Below are positions 22,724 to 26,062 of a DNA stretch of 26,062 nucleotides, piece after piece. The notes beneath the pieces are model-generated. The model saw only the letters and a list, made by a program, of their open reading frames with translations, had not been told where the DNA came from and did no database searches. The stretch spans positions 1 through 26,062 of the forward strand of contig CALVMF010000005.1 in NCBI GenBank assembly GCA_944342125.1, given 5' to 3'. The first letter of the stretch is position 1, and each line of letters begins with the position of its first letter. Source of the stretch: an uncultured Bacilli bacterium. Its GTDB lineage: Bacteria > Bacillota_I > Bacilli_A > RFN20 > CAG-826. A program made the position numbers and the translations under genes.

Positions 22724-25447
22724 CTAGTTACTATGAATAACTTCAACTGGCTTTTTCTTGGCATTAACAATTATTGGAATAAACGAAGCTACAAGATTAA
22801 TAACAATAGCAACAAAAAGAATTAATAAAATTAATCCAGCTGAAAGGTCCACAATCGGTGTTGAGCTTAAATCAAACATGCTAGAAATATTTAAATTAAT
22901 AACTAAACCACTTATTAAAACTAATAAAAGACCAAAAATAGCGCTTGCAATTCCTGTTATTCCACTTTCAAAAAGAAAAATATTAATAACATCTTTTGTC
23001 CTTGCTCCTAGCGACCTTAATATGCCAATATCTCTTCTTTTTTCTCTCATCGATAAAGAAGTTACTAAGGCTTCAAGCAAAAGCCCAACAACCAAACTTA
23101 CCGCACTTAAAATCACTAAAACAAAAGAAATCAAATCCATTAAAGTCTTTACGTTATCTAAAATAATACTAGTTAAGTCAGTGTAAGTTATTTGATTTTC
23201 TTTTTCTTTGTTTGCGTTATATTTATCAATATAGTTAAGAATTGCGGATTTTTCTTCAAAATTTCGTGGATAAATTGTGATAGATTGAACTGAATGATCA
23301 AGACCATATAGTTGTCTATTTTCAATATAACTTAAAATATCATTGCTCTCTTCATTATCATTTAAAATATTTCTTGTACAAACATTAAAAGTTCCATCAA
23401 AGCGAATAAATAAATTGCTTTCATAACTTTTTGCAATTGAAGATCTATGATCTTCTTTATCTTCGATTATGCCATTATTATCTTCATCAACGAATTCTGG
23501 AAAATTTCTTGCCTTATAATCTTCTTCTAATTTAGAAGAAATATATAATCCAGAATTAAAAGTAGGAACCGCTAATTCTTTTTTAGGTCTTAAAATACCA
23601 ACTATTTTAATCTCAGAGCCTTGTGCTTCGTCATTAAAATACTCTAGTAACTCAGTAGATGACTTCTCTTTATAAACATCTAAATATCTTCTTGTTACTA
23701 AAGATGTTAAAAAATTTAATACTACATCATCATTAGTAAAATCAACTTCATCAATGTTAAAAGATGTATCTTTAGGAAGTGAAATGAAATTCAATAATTC
23801 TTTTAATTCTTCTTTTAGATGTTTCGATTCTTCTTGATTCATGTCTTCATTAAAATTATTAATATTTGCAAGTAAATTTATATAACCATATAAATCACTA
23901 AACTCTAGTCCATCATTATAAAGTTCATAGCCTCTTTTAAGAAAAATTGCGTTAACTTGAGATTCGCTTTGAGATAAGAATTGCTTCTCATATAAGTCGT
24001 TATAATCGATAAGTTTAAAGGTTTTATTGAATACATTAGCAAAAGATAAAGTGTTGTTTTCGTTTAATAAGTCTGCAGAACCTAATAATTCTAGTAAATC
24101 TTTAGGGACATTATTATTAGTATCAACGATTAATATCCCTTCGTTTTTGTTTTTAGGATATTTGCCAGATATTACATCATAATCTTCTAAAATATTGTCT
24201 GAATTTGAAGGTAAAGTATTCCACAATGAACTATTTGCTAAGCTTGAAAAATAAGAGTTTCCCGAAGTTTTATAAACCTCTACTTCATTATTTACTGCGT
24301 TTTTATAAAGTATGTTCATAGAATAGGATTCATTCACCCTAATTGAATCTTTATACTTTTCATCAATATTAGAGAGATAGTTCATAAACTCATCACTAAA
24401 GTTATTTTGAACTAAATATTCGTTTGCATTTTCTACTCCATGAATCAATTCATCATCTGGAAAAGTTCCTTTGTCTTCATTAAGAATAGAAAATAAATCA
24501 TCGGTTGCTAAACCTGATTTTTCTATTGTAACAGGATAACGAACAAGAGTTTCTTGCTCCACATTATTTAAATAATTACTAAATCCACTTTTAATTGCTA
24601 AAACTAGTCCAAGCCCAGCAATGCCCAATCCCAAAGTAAAAGCTACGAGAATAGTTGATAATTTTTTAGACAAAATATTGGTAAAAGATAATTTTATCGC
24701 ATCAATAAAAGAAAAGTATTTTCTTTTGCTTTGCTTACTAGAGACCCTCTCATTTTCTCCGTTAATATGATTTATCGTTTTTGTGCCTATAAGTTTCCCT
24801 TTTTTCATATAAAGGATAGAATCAGCAAATTTATTAACAAGTTCTTTATCATGAGATACTAAAATAACTAAAATACGTTTACTTGGCTCTTTAAGAATGT
24901 TCATCACTTGTAAAGAATTCTCTTCATCTAAAGAACCTGTAGGTTCATCGGCTAAGATAATATTTGGCTTTTTAATTAACGCTCTGGCAATTGTTGCTCT
25001 TTGCTTTTCTCCTCCGCTTAACTCTTTAGCAAGTTTTCTTTTTTTATCCTTTAATCCAACTTTATCTAAATATTCATCAACAAGCTTAGTCCTTTCTTTA
25101 CCTTTTATTGAATTAAGCGCTAAAGAAAGTGAAACATTATCATAAAGAGTTAAATTATCTAGCAAATTATTATCTTGAAAAATAAAACCGATTTTTTGAC
25201 TTCTGTAATTATCTAATTCCTTTTCTTTTAAATCTTTAATATCTAAACCATTGATAATGATGTCGCCCTCATCAGATTTATCAATTCCGCCAATTAAATT
25301 TAATAAAGTAGTCTTTCCACATCCTGATTCTCCAAGTATACAAAAGAGACCTTTGTCAGGAAAATTATAATTAAAATTAACTAAAGCATTAGTTACTTCT
25401 TTATTTTTACTAACGTAATTTTTTGATAGGTTTTTAATTTCAAGCAT
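22724..25447 (-). CDS. MacB/FtsX-type ABC transporter, ATPase fused to permease
   Basis: A 907-residue fusion. The N-terminal ATPase has Walker A GESGCGKT at 39-46, signature LSGGE at 143-147, Walker B IILADE at 163-168 and H-loop His199, with the LolD/MacB-type DEPTGSLDEEN. A basic linker leads to the first membrane helix (about 263-285). An ectodomain of roughly 480 residues (about 290-765) follows, then three helices (about 770-792, 823-849, 865-893) with the FtsX-type REKRRDIGILRSLGA coupling segment at 801-815 and a KKKPVEVI end. Residues 654-665 (DEDNNGIIEDKE) match an EF-hand-type Ca2+ loop. Family members extrude peptides or toxins, or act on lipoproteins by mechanotransmission. The start lacks a visible ribosome binding site. 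The downstream giant lipoprotein is a plausible partner. Confidence 0.9.
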   Translation of the reverse strand: MLEIKNLSKNYVSKNKEVTNALVNFNYNFPDKGLFCILGESGCGKTTLLNLIGGIDKSDEGDIIINGLDIKDLKEKELDNYRSQKIGFIFQDNNLLDNLTLYDNVSLSLALNSIKGKERTKLVDEYLDKVGLKDKKRKLAKELSGGEKQRATIARALIKKPNIILADEPTGSLDEENSLQVMNILKEPSKRILVILVSHDKELVNKFADSILYMKKGKLIGTKTINHINGENERVSSKQSKRKYFSFIDAIKLSFTNILSKKLSTILVAFTLGLGIAGLGLVLAIKSGFSNYLNNVEQETLVRYPVTIEKSGLATDDLFSILNEDKGTFPDDELIHGVENANEYLVQNNFSDEFMNYLSNIDEKYKDSIRVNESYSMNILYKNAVNNEVEVYKTSGNSYFSSLANSSLWNTLPSNSDNILEDYDVISGKYPKNKNEGILIVDTNNNVPKDLLELLGSADLLNENNTLSFANVFNKTFKLIDYNDLYEKQFLSQSESQVNAIFLKRGYELYNDGLEFSDLYGYINLLANINNFNEDMNQEESKHLKEELKELLNFISLPKDTSFNIDEVDFTNDDVVLNFLTSLVTRRYLDVYKEKSSTELLEYFNDEAQGSEIKIVGILRPKKELAVPTFNSGLYISSKLEEDYKARNFPEFVDEDNNGIIEDKEDHRSSIAKSYESNLFIRFDGTFNVCTRNILNDNEESNDILSYIENRQLYGLDHSVQSITIYPRNFEEKSAILNYIDKYNANKEKENQITYTDLTSIILDNVKTLMDLISFVLVILSAVSLVVGLLLEALVTSLSMREKRRDIGILRSLGARTKDVINIFLFESGITGIASAIFGLLLVLISGLVINLNISSMFDLSSTPIVDLSAGLILLILFVAIVINLVASFIPIIVNAKKKPVEVIHSN

Positions 25448-25503
25448 AGATTGATTTTACAAGAAAAAGCTTTTCATTTATAGATGATTAAATAATTTCT
25501 GAC

Positions 25504-25532
25504 TTTATAGAAACATTTAAGTAAGTAAACAA
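25504..25532 (-). promoter_or_regulatory. Candidate promoter of the ABC exporter gene
   Basis: Minus strand: TTGTTT (25527-25532), 17-nt spacer, TATAAA (25504-25509), with a leader of about 50 nt. A second -10-like TAAAAT ends 6 nt before the ATG and could give a nearly leaderless transcript, but it has no good -35. Confidence 0.4.
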
Positions 25533-25624
25533 GTAGCATTTTTTAAGTACTAGAAATCGCCTAATTTACTACTGATTTTCTGCTAAATAAATAATAAACT
25601 CCGCAAAACTCAATTTTTTTATAA
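25530..25624. repeat. Imperfect direct repeat, copy B
   Basis: The partner of 17364-17465 in the same orientation, with the shared 12-mer at 25596-25607. Its right end runs into the T-tract of the rpoC terminator and its left end touches the exporter promoter. The two copies lie on either side of the exporter-lipoprotein pair. Confidence 0.45.
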
Positions 25625-25657
25625 AAAAGAGGATGTAAGTTAATTGCCTACATCCTC
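25616..25657 (-). terminator. Intrinsic terminator of rpoC
   Basis: A 9-bp stem with arms GAGGATGTA (25629-25637) and TACATCCTC (25649-25657) and an 11-nt loop, followed on the minus strand by TTTTTT-ATAAAAAAA. It lies 17 bp after the rpoC stop. Confidence 0.88.
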
Positions 25658-25674
25658 AATATTTTAAATAAGTA

Positions 25675-26062
25675 TTAGAGCTCAGTTAAGATGTTTTCTT
25701 CCTTAACTTCTTCTTTTCTTGGCTTATTTGTAATCATACCTTCAGTATCTAACGATTGCATTGCTTCGTATTTTGCATCGGTATGATCTGAGCTATCATC
25801 GACATCACTATCGTGAATGCCAATGTATTGTTGTTTAACTTCTTTCATTCTTCCTAAAACATCGAAGTTAGAAAGAATTTGTTTTTCTTTCTCTCTTGAG
25901 ATAAGTCCTCTACCTGCTGGGATTAACTTACCAGTAATGACATTTTCTTTTAAGCCGTGTAATGGGTCAGTCTTTCCTTTAATTGCAGCATCTGTAAGAA
26001 CACGTGTTGTTTCTTGGAAGGATGCGGCTGATAAGAATGAATCAGTTTCAAGAGCAGCTTTA
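25675..26062 (-). CDS. rpoC: RNA polymerase beta-prime subunit, C-terminal end (partial)
   Basis: The frame enters from the right edge and ends at the TAA at 25675-25677, giving 128 codons. It contains the conserved C-terminal signature SFLSAASFQETTRVLTDAAI followed by GLKENVITGKLIPAGRG, diagnostic of RpoC. After that comes a variable acidic tail (IGIHDSDVDDSSDHTDAKYE and onward to NILTEL). Most of the gene lies outside the window. It runs on the same strand as rpsL-rpsG-fusA-tuf but is about 13.9 kb away. Confidence 0.97.
   Translation of the reverse strand, partial: KAALETDSFLSAASFQETTRVLTDAAIKGKTDPLHGLKENVITGKLIPAGRGLISREKEKQILSNFDVLGRMKEVKQQYIGIHDSDVDDSSDHTDAKYEAMQSLDTEGMITNKPRKEEVKEENILTEL

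Noticed and set aside
1..26062. tRNA genes, CRISPR arrays, intact insertion sequences or phage genes
   Set aside because: No T-loop (GTTCRANNC) context, no regularly spaced repeats, and no transposase or integrase frame was recognised on either strand.

Overview
The window is AT-rich DNA from a low-GC Gram-positive type bacterium. Proteins are secreted by Sec and lipoprotein signals (four candidate exported proteins). TGA is used as a stop (the malG-like gene ends in ATGA) and Trp is TGG, so this is not the Mycoplasma/Spiroplasma code. Gene content (str operon, rpoC, PhnCDE-type importer, MacB-like exporter, InlB-type repeats, a starch-uptake locus) fits an uncultured Bacilli lineage from an animal gut (Erysipelotrichales/RF39/Acholeplasma neighbourhood). 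That placement is inference.

Layout. (1) Positions 1-7375, minus strand: a starch/maltodextrin operon. It runs from one clear promoter through a membrane-anchored starch-binding protein, a solute-binding lipoprotein, two permeases, a cytoplasmic GH13 neopullulanase-type enzyme and a LacI-family regulator into an unidentified gene cut by the left edge. The promoter carries two 16-bp palindromes; one is a perfect LacI/CcpA-type operator over the predicted transcription start. No ATPase gene is present, so a shared MsmX-type ATPase elsewhere is expected.

(2) Positions 7438-11951, minus strand: the str operon rpsL-rpsG-fusA-tuf, with two candidate promoters before rpsL, a separate promoter before tuf and a terminator after it. 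(3) Positions 11968-12924, minus: an NrnA-type DHH phosphoesterase. (4) Positions 13091-17354, plus: a phnD-phnC-phnE-phnE importer operon ending in a strong terminator. Its promoter region has TTGTAA/TTACAA elements and a palindrome at the start site. The binding protein has an EF-hand-like loop, and both permeases have long basic N-terminal extensions.

(5) Positions 17503-25447, minus: a MacB/FtsX-type ABC exporter followed by a 1639-residue lipoprotein with five InlB-like repeats, a helical middle and a C-terminal repeat array. Diverged direct repeats of about 100 bp lie on both sides of this pair. (6) Positions 25616-26062, minus: the 3' end of rpoC with its terminator.

In many bacteria rpoC lies directly upstream of rpsL. 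Here about 13.9 kb of transport, surface and housekeeping genes separate them, so blocks 3-5 look like material placed between two core transcription/translation clusters. No tRNA, rRNA, CRISPR array, intact insertion sequence or known riboswitch was recognised.
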